64,000 bases of DNA, taken from JAEMQF01 sp963850525. GTDB taxonomy: Bacteria > Pseudomonadota > Gammaproteobacteria > Burkholderiales > Burkholderiaceae_C. A program made the position numbers and the translations under genes. Below the pieces are notes generated by a model. The model did not search any database and had not been told where the DNA came from. It was given only the letters and a program-made list of their open reading frames with translations. Positions 50,454 to 59,871 of this stretch are shown in pieces (within the stretch, counting starts at the first letter, position 1; each line of letters opens with the position of its first letter). The stretch covers positions 248,001 to 312,000 of the forward strand of contig CAWKLQ010000012.1 in NCBI GenBank assembly GCA_963850525.1, in the 5' to 3' direction.

Positions 50454-51431
50454 CTACAACTTGATCAGCACCTTGACGGCAGCACCCCGTTCGACGCGCT
50501 GGTGCGCCGCCGCGATCTGATCGAGTTCGTGCACCTCGATGCGGGGGTGTTGCAGCACGTCGCGCTCGAGCAGCCCGGCGATGCCATTGAGAGTCTGACG
50601 CAAGACCTCGGGCGGCAACTTGTAGACGATGAAGAAGTAGAGCGTCACGAAGCCCAGAATCATGGGGCGGAACGGCACCGGGACCTGACCTTGGCCTGAG
50701 CCGTAGACCACGACCTTGGCGCCAAAGGCAAGCATCTCGCCCCAATGCCGCGAGTTCGCCGCGGCGTCGACGTCGATCGCGCAATCGGCGCCCTGGCCGG
50801 CCGTGAGCGCGCGCACCCGCGCGGCGACGTCTTCCTTGCGGTAGTCGATCACTTCGCAGGCCCCGGCAGCGCGTGCGTCTTGCGCTTTGGTCTCGCTGCT
50901 GATCACGGCGATGACGCGCGCGCCGCTCATGTTCGCGAGCTGCGTCGCGTACAAACCCACGCTGCCCGCGGCGCCGAAAACGATCACGTTGCGCCCCAGC
51001 AGGGGACCGCAGGCCTGCACGGCGTGGTAGGCGGTCATCAAGGGGATGCCGATCGACGCGCCCACTTCGAAAGGCACGTGGTCGGGCAGCGGCACCGCCT
51101 GCTGGGCGGGAAGCGTCACGAATTCGGCCGCCGTGCCCATCGCTCGACCCCACTGCGCGTTGAACAGCCAGACGCGCTCGCCGATGCGTCGCGAGATCAC
51201 CATCGGGCCCAGGGCGTCGATGGTGCCGGCGCCGTCGCTGTGCGGGACGACGAGCGAATAGTCCATCGTCGCGCTCGCCGCACCGCCGCGCGATTTCACG
51301 TCGGAGGGGTTGACGCCGGAGTACGCGACCCGGATCCGCACGTCGCCGAGTTCGGGTTCGACGGGCGGCACGTTCTCGACTTTGAGCACGTCCGCTGCCG
51401 GGCCTTTTGCACGGTAGATGGCTGCACGCAT
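50454..51431 (-). CDS. Zinc-independent NADPH:quinone oxidoreductase (MDR family)
   Basis: A 325-residue medium-chain reductase of the quinone oxidoreductase (QOR) type. The N-terminal GroES-like part lacks the zinc-binding cysteines; the nucleotide-binding motif is VIVFGAAGSVGLYATQLANMSGARVIAV. The C-terminal helix LDQIAAAHQRVERGAAVKVLIKL is typical. It reduces quinones or alpha,beta-unsaturated carbonyls with NADPH. The ATG giving MRAAIYRAKG is the family start. One unusual block is hydrophobic, RPMILGFVTLYFFIVYKLPPEVL, near residue 260. Divergent from the carbonic-anhydrase-like gene. Confidence 0.86.
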   Translation of the reverse strand: MRAAIYRAKGPAADVLKVENVPPVEPELGDVRIRVAYSGVNPSDVKSRGGAASATMDYSLVVPHSDGAGTIDALGPMVISRRIGERVWLFNAQWGRAMGTAAEFVTLPAQQAVPLPDHVPFEVGASIGIPLMTAYHAVQACGPLLGRNVIVFGAAGSVGLYATQLANMSGARVIAVISSETKAQDARAAGACEVIDYRKEDVAARVRALTAGQGADCAIDVDAAANSRHWGEMLAFGAKVVVYGSGQGQVPVPFRPMILGFVTLYFFIVYKLPPEVLRQTLNGIAGLLERDVLQHPRIEVHELDQIAAAHQRVERGAAVKVLIKL

Positions 51432-51615
51432 GTTCTTGTTTCCTTGATCCTGTCGATTGCCGTGTTGGACAGCGACGCGGCGCATCTTCGCGCAAGCCGC
51501 AGCGCACCGCAATCGGGTGTGTTCACCCGAGGCCCTAAAGTGGCGCAAAGTGTGGCGCGCGCGCCGTAGCGGGCGGGTCCATAGAATCGGCCCACCCTGT
51601 TCCCGCGAAAACCCC

Positions 51616-52140
51616 ATGGCCGTCTATCAACTCGACGAACTGATTCCCCGCATCGCTGCTTCGGCGTGGGTCGCCGAGAGTGCCCAGGTGATCGGCAACG
51701 TCGAGCTGGGCGAAGAGGCGAGTGTCTGGTTCGGCAGCATCCTGCGCGCCGACAACGAGCCGATGCGCATCGGCGCGCGCTGCAACGTGCAGGACGGCGC
51801 GGTCCTGCATTCCGACCCGGGATTCCCGCTCACGCTGGAGGCCGGCGTGAGCATCGGCCACCAAGTCATGCTGCATGGCTGCACGATTGGCGAGGGCTCG
51901 TTGATCGGGATTCAGGCGGTGATTCTGAACGGCGCGCGCATCGGCAAGAACTGCCTCGTCGGCGCCGGCGCGCTGGTTACGGAAGGCAAGGAATTCCCGG
52001 ACGGCTCGATGATTCTGGGCAGCCCGGCCAAAGTGGCGCGTTTGTTGACGCCCGAGCAGTTGGCCAAAGTGAGGTGGGCTGCCGATCATTACGTCGAGAA
52101 CGCGCGGCGCTTTCGCGACGGCTTGCGCCGCATCGATTGA
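51616..52140 (+). CDS. Gamma-carbonic anhydrase family protein
   Basis: A 174-residue left-handed beta-helix protein of hexapeptide repeats (I-G-x-x-x-x). The metal-binding histidines are at H65 (QDGAVLHSDPG), H82 (IGHQVML) and H87 (HGCTIGEG). The last segment forms the usual C-terminal helix (LTPEQLAKVRWAADHYVENARRFRDGL). It resembles YrdA and PaaY proteins, which have carbonic anhydrase or thioesterase activity. It is 7 bp from hslO, and may share its transcript. Function is known only by family. Confidence 0.87.
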   Translation: MAVYQLDELIPRIAASAWVAESAQVIGNVELGEEASVWFGSILRADNEPMRIGARCNVQDGAVLHSDPGFPLTLEAGVSIGHQVMLHGCTIGEGSLIGIQAVILNGARIGKNCLVGAGALVTEGKEFPDGSMILGSPAKVARLLTPEQLAKVRWAADHYVENARRFRDGLRRID

Positions 52141-52147
52141 GCCTTGA

Positions 52148-53107
52148 ATGAGTGAGTTGCACAAATTCATCTTCGACGGCTTGCCGGTGCGCGGGCAACT
52201 GGTGCGCTTGACCGACGCCTGGCGCGAGCTGCTGCAACGCCGCAGCCATGCCGGGCAGGCGTGGCCCGCGCCTGTGCGTGACCTGATGGGCGAAATGACG
52301 GCGGCGGCGGTGCTGATGCAGGCCAACCTCAAGTTCGACGGGACGCTGGTTCTGCAGGTGTTCGGCGACGGACCCGTGAAACTTGCCGTCGCCGAAGTCC
52401 AGGCAGATCTGGCGTTTCGCGCGACGGCCAAGGTGATCGGAAGTACCACGCCCGGTGACGGCTTTGCCCAGCTGCTCAACGTGCACGGCGCAGGCCGCTG
52501 CGCGATCACGCTGGACCCGGGCGACACGCCGACGGGCCGCCAGCCCTATCAAGGCGTGGTGGCGCTGAACGACCTGCACAGTCAGGCTTTGCCGGCCCTC
52601 AGCCTGGTTCTGGAGCACTATATGCGCCAGTCCGAACAATTGGAGACGCGCCTGATGCTCGCGGCAGACGAGCACCTGGCCGTGGGCTTGCTGATTCAGC
52701 GCCTGCCGGTCGAAGGCTCGGCGAATCTGGGCGCGCCAGCCGGCGACTTGGCGCACGACGACGCTTTCAACCGGATCGCGCACTTGACGGCGACCTTGAC
52801 GCGCGCCGAAATGCTGAGCCTGGACGCGAACACGCTGTTGCGACGCCTGTATTGGGAAGAGCCGCTGCGCCGGTTCGACACCGCGGGAGCAGCGCCGCGC
52901 TTCGAGTGCCGTTGTTCGCGCGGCCGTGTCGGCCGCATGATGCAGGGGCTGGGCCGCGCCGAGATCGACGAGATTCTGGCCGAGCAGGGCCGCGTTGAAG
53001 TCGCGTGCGAGTTCTGCGCACTGCAATATCGCTTCGACTCGGTCGACGTGGGCGAACTCTTCACGCCGGTGCGCGACCAGATTCCCCCGACAGCGACGCT
53101 CAACTGA
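52148..53107 (+). CDS. hslO: Redox-regulated chaperone Hsp33
   Basis: A 319-residue chaperone that is activated by oxidation. The redox switch has its four zinc-binding cysteines in the pattern CxC and CxxC: C254 and C256 (FECRCSRGR), C287 and C290 (ACEFCALQY). N-terminal substrate-binding domain with LVRLTDAWRELLQRR and GEMTAAAVLMQANLKFDGTLVLQVFGDGPVKL. The gene is complete and starts 7 bp after the gamma-carbonic anhydrase stop. Confidence 0.93.
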   Translation: MSELHKFIFDGLPVRGQLVRLTDAWRELLQRRSHAGQAWPAPVRDLMGEMTAAAVLMQANLKFDGTLVLQVFGDGPVKLAVAEVQADLAFRATAKVIGSTTPGDGFAQLLNVHGAGRCAITLDPGDTPTGRQPYQGVVALNDLHSQALPALSLVLEHYMRQSEQLETRLMLAADEHLAVGLLIQRLPVEGSANLGAPAGDLAHDDAFNRIAHLTATLTRAEMLSLDANTLLRRLYWEEPLRRFDTAGAAPRFECRCSRGRVGRMMQGLGRAEIDEILAEQGRVEVACEFCALQYRFDSVDVGELFTPVRDQIPPTATLN

Positions 53108-53121
53108 GCGGTCGCGCCGCG

Positions 53122-53796
53122 TCAGGCGCGTGGCGATCGATCAAGCGCAAGCAGGTGGCGCTCGCAAGCCGAGTCGCCGCAACGGTCACACCACCCGTGC
53201 CAACGGGGTTGGGCCATTTCTTCCTGCGGCGGACCGCCCAGCGCCAGGGCGCCCCGCAGACTCGCCAGCGCCGAGCTGAGGCGCGCCGGGCCCGTGCCGT
53301 GGATCACTGAAAACGGAAGACCCCGACTGTTCAGCGAGTCGCGCAAGAGCTGGTCGACCGGCCCGCGCACGTGTTCGCCGTCGCGCTGGTGGCCGTCGGG
53401 TTGCCACGGCAAGTCCAGAGCGGTCAGCAAGGTGAGGGCGACGGCGCCGTGCGCGTCCAGCGTTTGCGCGTACAAGCTCGCGTCGCCAAAAACGAATTCG
53501 CTGTAGACCGCGATTTGCAGCGCCGTCGTGTCGGCGATCACGACGGAATGGTCGGCCCTGGCGCGCTCGATGCGCCGGCTTTGTTCGCTCGCGATGGCGG
53601 ATTGCTCGTCGACGCGCGGCGTGCGGCCCTGGCGGGCGCAAAACTCACGCAAGTACTCCTCGACGAGGCCGACCGCGCAGCCCTGCGCCGCAAGCGTGTC
53701 GTGCAGGGCGCGCGCGAGCGTCGTCTTGCCGGTGCTTTCGGCGCCTAACACGGCGATCACGCGGCCAGCGGGGGTGCGAGAGGAGGGCGCTTGCAT
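53122..53796 (-). CDS. NadR-kinase-like ATPase with C-terminal Cys/His cluster
   Basis: A 224-residue P-loop ATPase: Walker A G18-AESTGKT-25, EEYLREFC and SVVIADTTALQIAVYSEFVFGD. These match the ribosylnicotinamide kinase domain of NadR (AAA_28), without its HTH or adenylyltransferase domains. After the kinase domain comes PPQEEMAQPRWHGW followed by C203-x2-C206-x4-C211-x2-H214, a spacing that suggests a small zinc site. Possible role in NAD salvage; NadE is 7 kb away. It follows a terminator downstream of hppA, so it has its own promoter. Confidence 0.7.
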   Translation of the reverse strand: MQAPSSRTPAGRVIAVLGAESTGKTTLARALHDTLAAQGCAVGLVEEYLREFCARQGRTPRVDEQSAIASEQSRRIERARADHSVVIADTTALQIAVYSEFVFGDASLYAQTLDAHGAVALTLLTALDLPWQPDGHQRDGEHVRGPVDQLLRDSLNSRGLPFSVIHGTGPARLSSALASLRGALALGGPPQEEMAQPRWHGWCDRCGDSACERHLLALDRSPRA

Positions 53797-53810
53797 CGGC
53801 GGGGCGGAGC

Positions 53811-53845
53811 AAAAGAAAAGCCCGGGCTCCTTCGAGGCCGGGCTT
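53811..53845 (-). terminator. Rho-independent terminator of hppA
   Basis: On the minus strand AAGCCCGG-CCTC-GAA-GGAG-C-CCGGGCTT forms a 12-bp stem with one bulge and a GAA loop, followed by TTCTTTTG. It lies 19 bp after the hppA stop and before the NadR-like gene, ending the pyrophosphatase transcript. Confidence 0.85.
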
Positions 53846-53863
53846 GCTCGAAAGTTGCCTCGA

Positions 53864-56347
53864 CTATTCGAGTTTCACTTCGACGCGCCGTGCATCGGCC
53901 GCGGTGCCGGCGTTGATCTGCTCGGGCTTCTTCAGCTCGATCTTGTCCTCGGCAACGCCGGCCGCCTTGAGCGCGTCGCGCGCGGCAAACGCGCGCTGCT
54001 TGGCGAGTTCGGCGTTCTTCGCGGGGTCGCCCGTCGCGTCGTGATAGCCGCTGATGACGGCCTTCTTGCCTGCCGCGACGCCCTTGATCACGTCAGCCAG
54101 CGCGGCACTGCCGTTGGCCGCGAGGTCGGCCTTGCCGCTGGCGAAGTAGAACTTGACGATGCCGTCTTCGACTTTCACCGAGGCGGCGTCTGCCGCTGCA
54201 GCGGCGGGAGCCGCGGCTAGCGCCGGTGCTGCTGCGGGCGCCGCCGTTGTGGCGGCTGGCGCGTGCGTGCTCGCCGCCGAGCTCGGCGCAGTCGACGGCA
54301 ACAAGGGCACGATCAACAACGCGACGATGTTGATGATCTTGATGAGCGGGTTCACTGCCGGGCCGGCTGTGTCTTTGTACGGGTCGCCCACCGTGTCGCC
54401 GGTGACTGCGGCTTTGTGCGTCTCGCTGCCCTTGCCGCCATGGTGCCCGTCTTCGATGTATTTCTTCGCGTTGTCCCATGCGCCACCGCCCGTGCACATC
54501 GAAATCGCGACGAACAGGCCGGTGACGATGGTGCCCATCAGCAGGCCGCCCAGCGCCGCCGGGCCGAGCAGCAGGCCCACCAGAATGGGAACGACCACCG
54601 GCAACAGGCTCGGCACGATCATTTCCTTGATCGCTGCGGAGGTCAGCATGTCGACCGCCTTGCCGTACTCGGGCTTGGCCGTGCCTTCCATGATGCCTTT
54701 GATCTCGCGGAACTGGCGCCGCACTTCGACGACGACGCTGCCGGCGGCGCGGCCGACGGCTTCCATCGCCATCGCGCCGAACAGGTAGGGAATCAGGCCG
54801 CCGATGAACAGGCCGACGATGACCTTCGGGTTGCTCAGGTCAAAGCTGATGTCCATGCCGCGCGCCGTCAGCGAGTGCGTGTAGTCGGCGAAGAGCACGA
54901 GGGCGGCCAGGCCTGCCGAACCGATGGCGTAGCCCTTGGTCACGGCCTTCGTCGTGTTGCCCACCGCGTCGAGCGGGTCCGTGATGTCGCGAACGCTCTT
55001 GGGCAAGTCGGCCATTTCGGCGATGCCGCCGGCGTTGTCGGTGATCGGGCCGTAGGCGTCAAGCGCGACGACGATGCCGGCCATGCTCAACATCGATGTG
55101 GCGGCCACCGCGATGCCGTACAGGCCGCCGAGCTGGAACGACGCGAGGATCGCGATGCAGACGAACAGCACCGGCCAGGCGGTGGAGCGCATCGACACGC
55201 CAAGCCCGGCGATGATGTTCGTGCCGTGGCCGGTCGTCGAGGCTTGCGCAATGTGTTGCACCGGGGCGTACTGCGTGCCGGTGTAGTACTCGGTGATCCA
55301 GACCATCGCGCCCGTGAGCACCAGGCCGACGACGCAGGCGCCGAACAGCTTCAGGTGGGTGCCGGCACCCAGCGCATCGGCCGGCATCACGTTGACGGTG
55401 ACGAAGTAGAACGCAATCAACGACAGCCCACCCGCAACCGCCAAGCCCTTGTACAGCGCCGGCATCACATTTTTCATTCCCGGGCTGGCCTTGACGAAGC
55501 CGCAGCCGATGATCGAGGCGATGATCGACACGCCGCCGAGCACCAGCGGGTACATCACCGCGGCGATCGCGTTCGCCCCGGTGAACACGAGGGCGCCCAG
55601 GGCCATCGTGGCGATCAGCGTCACGGCGTAGGTCTCGAACAGGTCGGCGGCCATGCCGGCGCAGTCGCCGACGTTGTCGCCCACGTTGTCGGCGATCACT
55701 GCCGGGTTGCGCGGGTCGTCTTCGGGGATTCCGGCCTCGACCTTGCCCACCAGGTCGGCGCCGACGTCAGCGCCCTTCGTGAAGATGCCACCACCCAGCC
55801 GTGCGAAGATCGAAATCAGCGACGCGCCGAAGGCAAACCCGAGCAAGGGCTTGATCACCTCGGACAGCTTGGACACCGGCGTGATGTTGCCGTTGCCGGT
55901 GAGGAACAGGAAAAACACGCCCACGCCGAGCAGCCCCAGGCCGACGACGAGCATGCCGGTGATCGCGCCGCCTTTGAAGGCGACGTCGAGCGCCGCGGCG
56001 ATGCCTTTCGTCGCCGCCTGCGCGGTGCGCACGTTGGCGCGCACCGAGACGTTCATGCCGATGAAGCCGCAGGCGCCAGACAGCACGGCGCCGAGCACGA
56101 AGCCCACCGCGCTCGTGCCATTGATGAAGATGCCGATCAGGACCGTGAGCACGACGCCGACGATGGCAATCGTTCGGTACTGGCGCGCCAGGTAGGCGGC
56201 CGCACCTTGCTGAATCGCGCCGGCAATTTCTTGCATGCGCGTATTGCCGGCGTCTTGCGACAGGATCCAGCTGCGCTGCACGAAGCCGTAAATCACTGCG
56301 GCCACACCGCAGGCGAGCGCGAAATAAAGCGCCATGGTGGTTGACAT
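53864..56347 (-). CDS. hppA: Membrane proton-pumping pyrophosphatase fused to C-terminal OmpA-like domain
   Basis: An 827-residue protein. Residues 1-683 are a complete membrane pyrophosphatase with about sixteen helices; the pyrophosphate site is GGGIFTKGADVGADLVGKVEAGIPEDDPRNPAVIADNVGDNVGDCAG (185-231). The lysine K467 in VGNTTKAVTKGYAIG is the residue that marks K+-independent H+-pumping enzymes (K+-dependent ones have alanine there). A proline/alanine linker (684-723) is followed by an OmpA-like domain (724-827) with SGYHDATGDPAKNAELAKQRAFAARDAL and ARRVEVKLE. Such a domain usually binds peptidoglycan. Ordinary HppA ends near 700 residues. The enzyme couples pyrophosphate hydrolysis to proton export. 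Confidence 0.88.
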   Translation of the reverse strand: MSTTMALYFALACGVAAVIYGFVQRSWILSQDAGNTRMQEIAGAIQQGAAAYLARQYRTIAIVGVVLTVLIGIFINGTSAVGFVLGAVLSGACGFIGMNVSVRANVRTAQAATKGIAAALDVAFKGGAITGMLVVGLGLLGVGVFFLFLTGNGNITPVSKLSEVIKPLLGFAFGASLISIFARLGGGIFTKGADVGADLVGKVEAGIPEDDPRNPAVIADNVGDNVGDCAGMAADLFETYAVTLIATMALGALVFTGANAIAAVMYPLVLGGVSIIASIIGCGFVKASPGMKNVMPALYKGLAVAGGLSLIAFYFVTVNVMPADALGAGTHLKLFGACVVGLVLTGAMVWITEYYTGTQYAPVQHIAQASTTGHGTNIIAGLGVSMRSTAWPVLFVCIAILASFQLGGLYGIAVAATSMLSMAGIVVALDAYGPITDNAGGIAEMADLPKSVRDITDPLDAVGNTTKAVTKGYAIGSAGLAALVLFADYTHSLTARGMDISFDLSNPKVIVGLFIGGLIPYLFGAMAMEAVGRAAGSVVVEVRRQFREIKGIMEGTAKPEYGKAVDMLTSAAIKEMIVPSLLPVVVPILVGLLLGPAALGGLLMGTIVTGLFVAISMCTGGGAWDNAKKYIEDGHHGGKGSETHKAAVTGDTVGDPYKDTAGPAVNPLIKIINIVALLIVPLLPSTAPSSAASTHAPAATTAAPAAAPALAAAPAAAAADAASVKVEDGIVKFYFASGKADLAANGSAALADVIKGVAAGKKAVISGYHDATGDPAKNAELAKQRAFAARDALKAAGVAEDKIELKKPEQINAGTAADARRVEVKLE

Positions 56348-56620
56348 TGGCGTTGTCTCCTTGAATCTTTGGTGGTCTCGAGGCCGGGCCGAGGGTCTTG
56401 CAACTCGGCCGGCCAGGGGCAAACGGGCAAAAAACTTGCAGCCGTGGATGCTAAGCGATGGGCGATGCCAAGGCAATCCGACGCGGACGTATTTTCAGCT
56501 TTGACGCGACGCTCGGGCCGCGACAAACCGTCCGCAAGGTGGGTGGCTAAGATAGGGGTAACCCCCAAGCCCGCCGCAAGCGGCCATCACAAGCGCTTCA
56601 ATCAATCGAAGAACCTCGCC

Positions 56621-57157
56621 ATGAGCCTGCACAACGTGACCCCGGGCGCCGACGCGCCGCAGCAGTTCAATGTGATCATCGAAATCCCGATGAACTCGAA
56701 CCCGATCAAGTACGAGGTCGACAAGGAAAGCGGCGCGATGTTCGTCGACCGCTTCATGAGCACCGCCATGCACTACCCGTGCAACTATGGCTACATCCCG
56801 CAGACGCTCGCCGACGACGGCGACCCCGTCGACGTGCTCGTGATCACGCCGTTTCCGCTCGCCGCGAGTGTGGTCGTGAAGTGCCGGCCGTTGGGCGTGT
56901 TGATGATGGACGACGAAGCCGGCGGCGACGCCAAGTTGCTCGCCGTGCCCATCGACAAGATCCTGTCGATCTATTCGCATTGGAAAAAGCCCGAAGACCT
57001 GAACCCGCTTCGACTAAAAACGATTCAACATTTCTTCGAGCACTACAAGGACCTGGAGGAGGGCAAGTGGGTGTCTGTCAAGGGGTGGCAAGGCCCGGAC
57101 CTGGCGATTGCCGAAGTGAGGAACGGGATCGAGGCGTACGCGGCGGTGCGCAAATGA
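56621..57157 (+). CDS. ppa: Soluble inorganic pyrophosphatase
   Basis: A 178-residue family I pyrophosphatase with the signature DDGDPVDVLVITPFPL (D-[SGDN]-D-[PE]-[LIVMF]-D), preceded by PCNYGYIPQTL and IEIPMNSNPIKYEVDKESG. It hydrolyses pyrophosphate in the cytosol, driving biosynthesis. It is divergent from hppA, 273 bp apart. Its stop codon overlaps the start of the M16 peptidase gene (ATGA), which is on the same transcript. The ATG giving MSLHNVTPGADAPQQ is the normal family start. Confidence 0.94.
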   Translation: MSLHNVTPGADAPQQFNVIIEIPMNSNPIKYEVDKESGAMFVDRFMSTAMHYPCNYGYIPQTLADDGDPVDVLVITPFPLAASVVVKCRPLGVLMMDDEAGGDAKLLAVPIDKILSIYSHWKKPEDLNPLRLKTIQHFFEHYKDLEEGKWVSVKGWQGPDLAIAEVRNGIEAYAAVRK

Positions 57158-59871
57158 GGCGCGCAGCGCTGGGGTTGCGGCTCGCCCTGGGGCTTGCCGC
57201 CAGTGCCTGCATCAGCGCCGTTCACGCCCTGCCGGCCGCGCCGACGAAAGTGGCGTCGGTCGAAGGCATCGATGAATACCGCCTGGCCAGCGGCTTGCAG
57301 GTGCTGCTCATTCCCGACGATTCGAAGGCGACGACGACGGTCAACCTGACCTACCGCGTCGGCTCGCGCCACGAGAACTACGGCGAAACCGGGATGGCGC
57401 ATTTGCTCGAGCATATGTTGTTCAAGGGCAGCACGAAACACCCGAAGGTTTGGGCCGAATTCGAGAAGCGCGGCCTGCGGGCGAATGGCACGACCTGGTT
57501 CGACCGCACCAACTACACCGCAAGTTTTTCGAGCAACGACGCCAACCTGCGCTGGTACCTGGGCTGGCAGGCCGACGCGATGGTGAACAGTTTCATCGCG
57601 CGCAAGGACCTGGACACCGAAATGACGGTGGTACGCAACGAAATGGAAATGGGCGAAAACTCGCCCGATCGCATCTTGTTCGAAAAAACGCTGGCGACGA
57701 TGTACCAGTGGCACAACTACGGCAAGGACACGATCGGCGCGCGCGCCGACATCGAGAACGTCGACATCCCTCGCCTGCGCGCGTTCTACAAACGCCACTA
57801 CCAACCGGACAACGCCACCCTCATCGTGGCAGGCAGTTTCCCGGTGGCCAAGACCCTGGCGTGGATTGCCGACGCCTTCGGTCCGCTCGCACGCAGCAAA
57901 GAGCGCCGCGAAACGGCGCCCACGCTGGACGCCGTGCAAGACGGTGAACGCAGCGTCACACTGCGCCGCGTGGGCGGTGTGGCGCAGTTGATGGCGGCGT
58001 ATCACATGCCCGCCGCAGCGCACGCCGATTTTGCGGCCGCCGAGTTGCTCGCCCTGATCCTGGGCGATAACCCCTCGGGGCGCCTGCACAAACGCCTGAC
58101 GGAGCAGCGCCTCGCCGCCGACACCTACGGCTTTGCGCAGGGCCTGGCCGAACCGGGCTTCGCGATATTCGGTGCGCAGCTGGCGCCTGGGCAAGACCCC
58201 GAGCCGGCCCGCGCAGAGTTGCTCGCCACGCTCGAATCGTTGGCGAGCGAGCCGCTCACCCGTGATGAATTGCAGCGCGCCCGCGGCAAATGGCTGAAGG
58301 GCTGGGAACAGGCGTTCATGAACCCGGAAACCGTGGGCGTGGCGCTTTCTGAATCGATTGCCCAGGGCGATTGGCGCCTGTTCTTCCTGATACGCGACCG
58401 TGTGCGTGACGCCAACTTGGCCGACGTGCAACGTGTCGCCGAGCAACGCCTGCTGGCGAGCAATCGCACGCTGGGAATTTATCTTCCCACCGACAAGCCG
58501 CTGCGCGCCCCGGCGCCGGCGAAACCCGATGTTGCCGCGGCCTTGCGCGACTTCAAGCCGCAAGCGGCGGCAGCCAAAGTTGAAGCCTTTGATTCCGCGC
58601 CGGCGAACATCGACGCGCGCACCAAGCGATTCGAAATCGACAACGTCAAGGCGGCGCTGCTCGCCAAGGGCGCGCGCGGTGGCGCCGCACACGCCGTGCT
58701 GACGCTCAATTTCGGCGATGCCGCGTCGCTGGCGGGCCAAGTGGAGATCGCCGAGGCGGGCGCCGCGCTGCTCGACAAAGGCTCGGCGACGCTGACGCGC
58801 CAGCAAGTACAAGACCGGCTCGACCAGTTGAAGACGACTCTGAGCGTGCAAAGCCAACCCGGGCGCGTGAGTCTGCACTTGCAGTCGCGCCGCGAGCATT
58901 TGGCCGATGCCGTAGCGCTGGCCTGCGATTTGCTGCGCAACGCGGCATTTCCCGCCGACGCCTTGGACGAGTGGCGGCGCCAGACGCTGGCGGGCATCGA
59001 ACAGCAGCGCAAGGAGCCCGAGAGCGTGGCCGAAAACGCGATCGCCCTGCACAGCAACGCTTATCCGCGCGACGACGTTCGCCACGCGCGCAGTTTCGAC
59101 GAATGGGTGGCCGACGTGAAGGCGGTGCACATCGACCAGGTTCGCGCCTTCCACCGGCGCTTCTACGGCGCGGCCAACGCCGTGTTCTCTGCGGTCGGCG
59201 ATGTCGACGAAGCGCCGGTGCGCCAGGCCCTGGCCAGTGGACTGTCCGCTTGGCAATCGAATGTCGTGTTTCGGCGTGTCGAAGTTCCGGCGCAGCCGGC
59301 GAAACCGCAACGCATGGTGTTGCATACGCCCGACAAGCAAAACGCGACGCTGCTCGCGCAACTGACGCTGCCGCTGAACGACAGTGCCGCCGATTACCCG
59401 GCGTTGTCGATGGCGAACTTTTTGCTCGGTGGTGGCGGCAACTCGCGACTGCGGAAGCGAATTCGCGAAACCGAGGGCCTTTCTTACGATGTGCGAAGCC
59501 ACGTGCAGTGGAACCACTTCGAGGCGAATTCTTTGTGGCTGGCCAGCGCCATCTTCGCGCCGCAGAACCGCGCCAAAGTGGAGGCGGCGTTTCACGAAGA
59601 AATCGCGCGCGCGCTGCGCGACGGCTTCACGGCACAGGAACTCGCCGAAGGCAAGCAGGGCCTGCTGAGCTTTCGCCGCCTCTCGCGGGCCCAGGACGGT
59701 GCGCTCGCGGTGGGACTCGCGAACAACCTTTATCTCGGGCGCAGCTTTGCCGTGGCGGGGCGCGTCGACGCGGCGCTCGCGGCGTTGACGCTGGCCGACG
59801 TGAACGCGGCATTGCGAAAATACATACGGCCGCAGGACTTCGTGATGGCGCTGGCAGGGGACTTCAAATAG
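57154..59871 (+). CDS. M16 family zinc peptidase (pitrilysin-like), two-domain
   Basis: A 905-residue secreted metallopeptidase. Signal peptide MRRAALGLRLALGLAASACISAVHA. The inverted zinc motif is H83-LLE-H87 (MAHLLEHMLFKG), with a further acidic ligand in VVRNEMEMGENSPDRILFEKTLATMY. The second half (about 490-900) is the inactive M16_C pair domain, so active and inactive halves are joined in one protein as in pitrilysin-type enzymes. Probably a periplasmic peptidase for peptides or misfolded proteins. Its start overlaps the ppa stop by 4 bp. Confidence 0.9.
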   Translation: MRRAALGLRLALGLAASACISAVHALPAAPTKVASVEGIDEYRLASGLQVLLIPDDSKATTTVNLTYRVGSRHENYGETGMAHLLEHMLFKGSTKHPKVWAEFEKRGLRANGTTWFDRTNYTASFSSNDANLRWYLGWQADAMVNSFIARKDLDTEMTVVRNEMEMGENSPDRILFEKTLATMYQWHNYGKDTIGARADIENVDIPRLRAFYKRHYQPDNATLIVAGSFPVAKTLAWIADAFGPLARSKERRETAPTLDAVQDGERSVTLRRVGGVAQLMAAYHMPAAAHADFAAAELLALILGDNPSGRLHKRLTEQRLAADTYGFAQGLAEPGFAIFGAQLAPGQDPEPARAELLATLESLASEPLTRDELQRARGKWLKGWEQAFMNPETVGVALSESIAQGDWRLFFLIRDRVRDANLADVQRVAEQRLLASNRTLGIYLPTDKPLRAPAPAKPDVAAALRDFKPQAAAAKVEAFDSAPANIDARTKRFEIDNVKAALLAKGARGGAAHAVLTLNFGDAASLAGQVEIAEAGAALLDKGSATLTRQQVQDRLDQLKTTLSVQSQPGRVSLHLQSRREHLADAVALACDLLRNAAFPADALDEWRRQTLAGIEQQRKEPESVAENAIALHSNAYPRDDVRHARSFDEWVADVKAVHIDQVRAFHRRFYGAANAVFSAVGDVDEAPVRQALASGLSAWQSNVVFRRVEVPAQPAKPQRMVLHTPDKQNATLLAQLTLPLNDSAADYPALSMANFLLGGGGNSRLRKRIRETEGLSYDVRSHVQWNHFEANSLWLASAIFAPQNRAKVEAAFHEEIARALRDGFTAQELAEGKQGLLSFRRLSRAQDGALAVGLANNLYLGRSFAVAGRVDAALAALTLADVNAALRKYIRPQDFVMALAGDFK

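Noticed and set aside
54263..56344. Open plus-strand frame of almost 700 codons opposite hppA, rich in histidine, arginine and aspartate
   Set aside because: Low-complexity antisense shadow of hppA.
57043..59595. Minus-strand open frame of 850 codons opposite the M16 peptidase
   Set aside because: Antisense shadow; the plus strand holds a signal peptide, zinc motif and complete family match.
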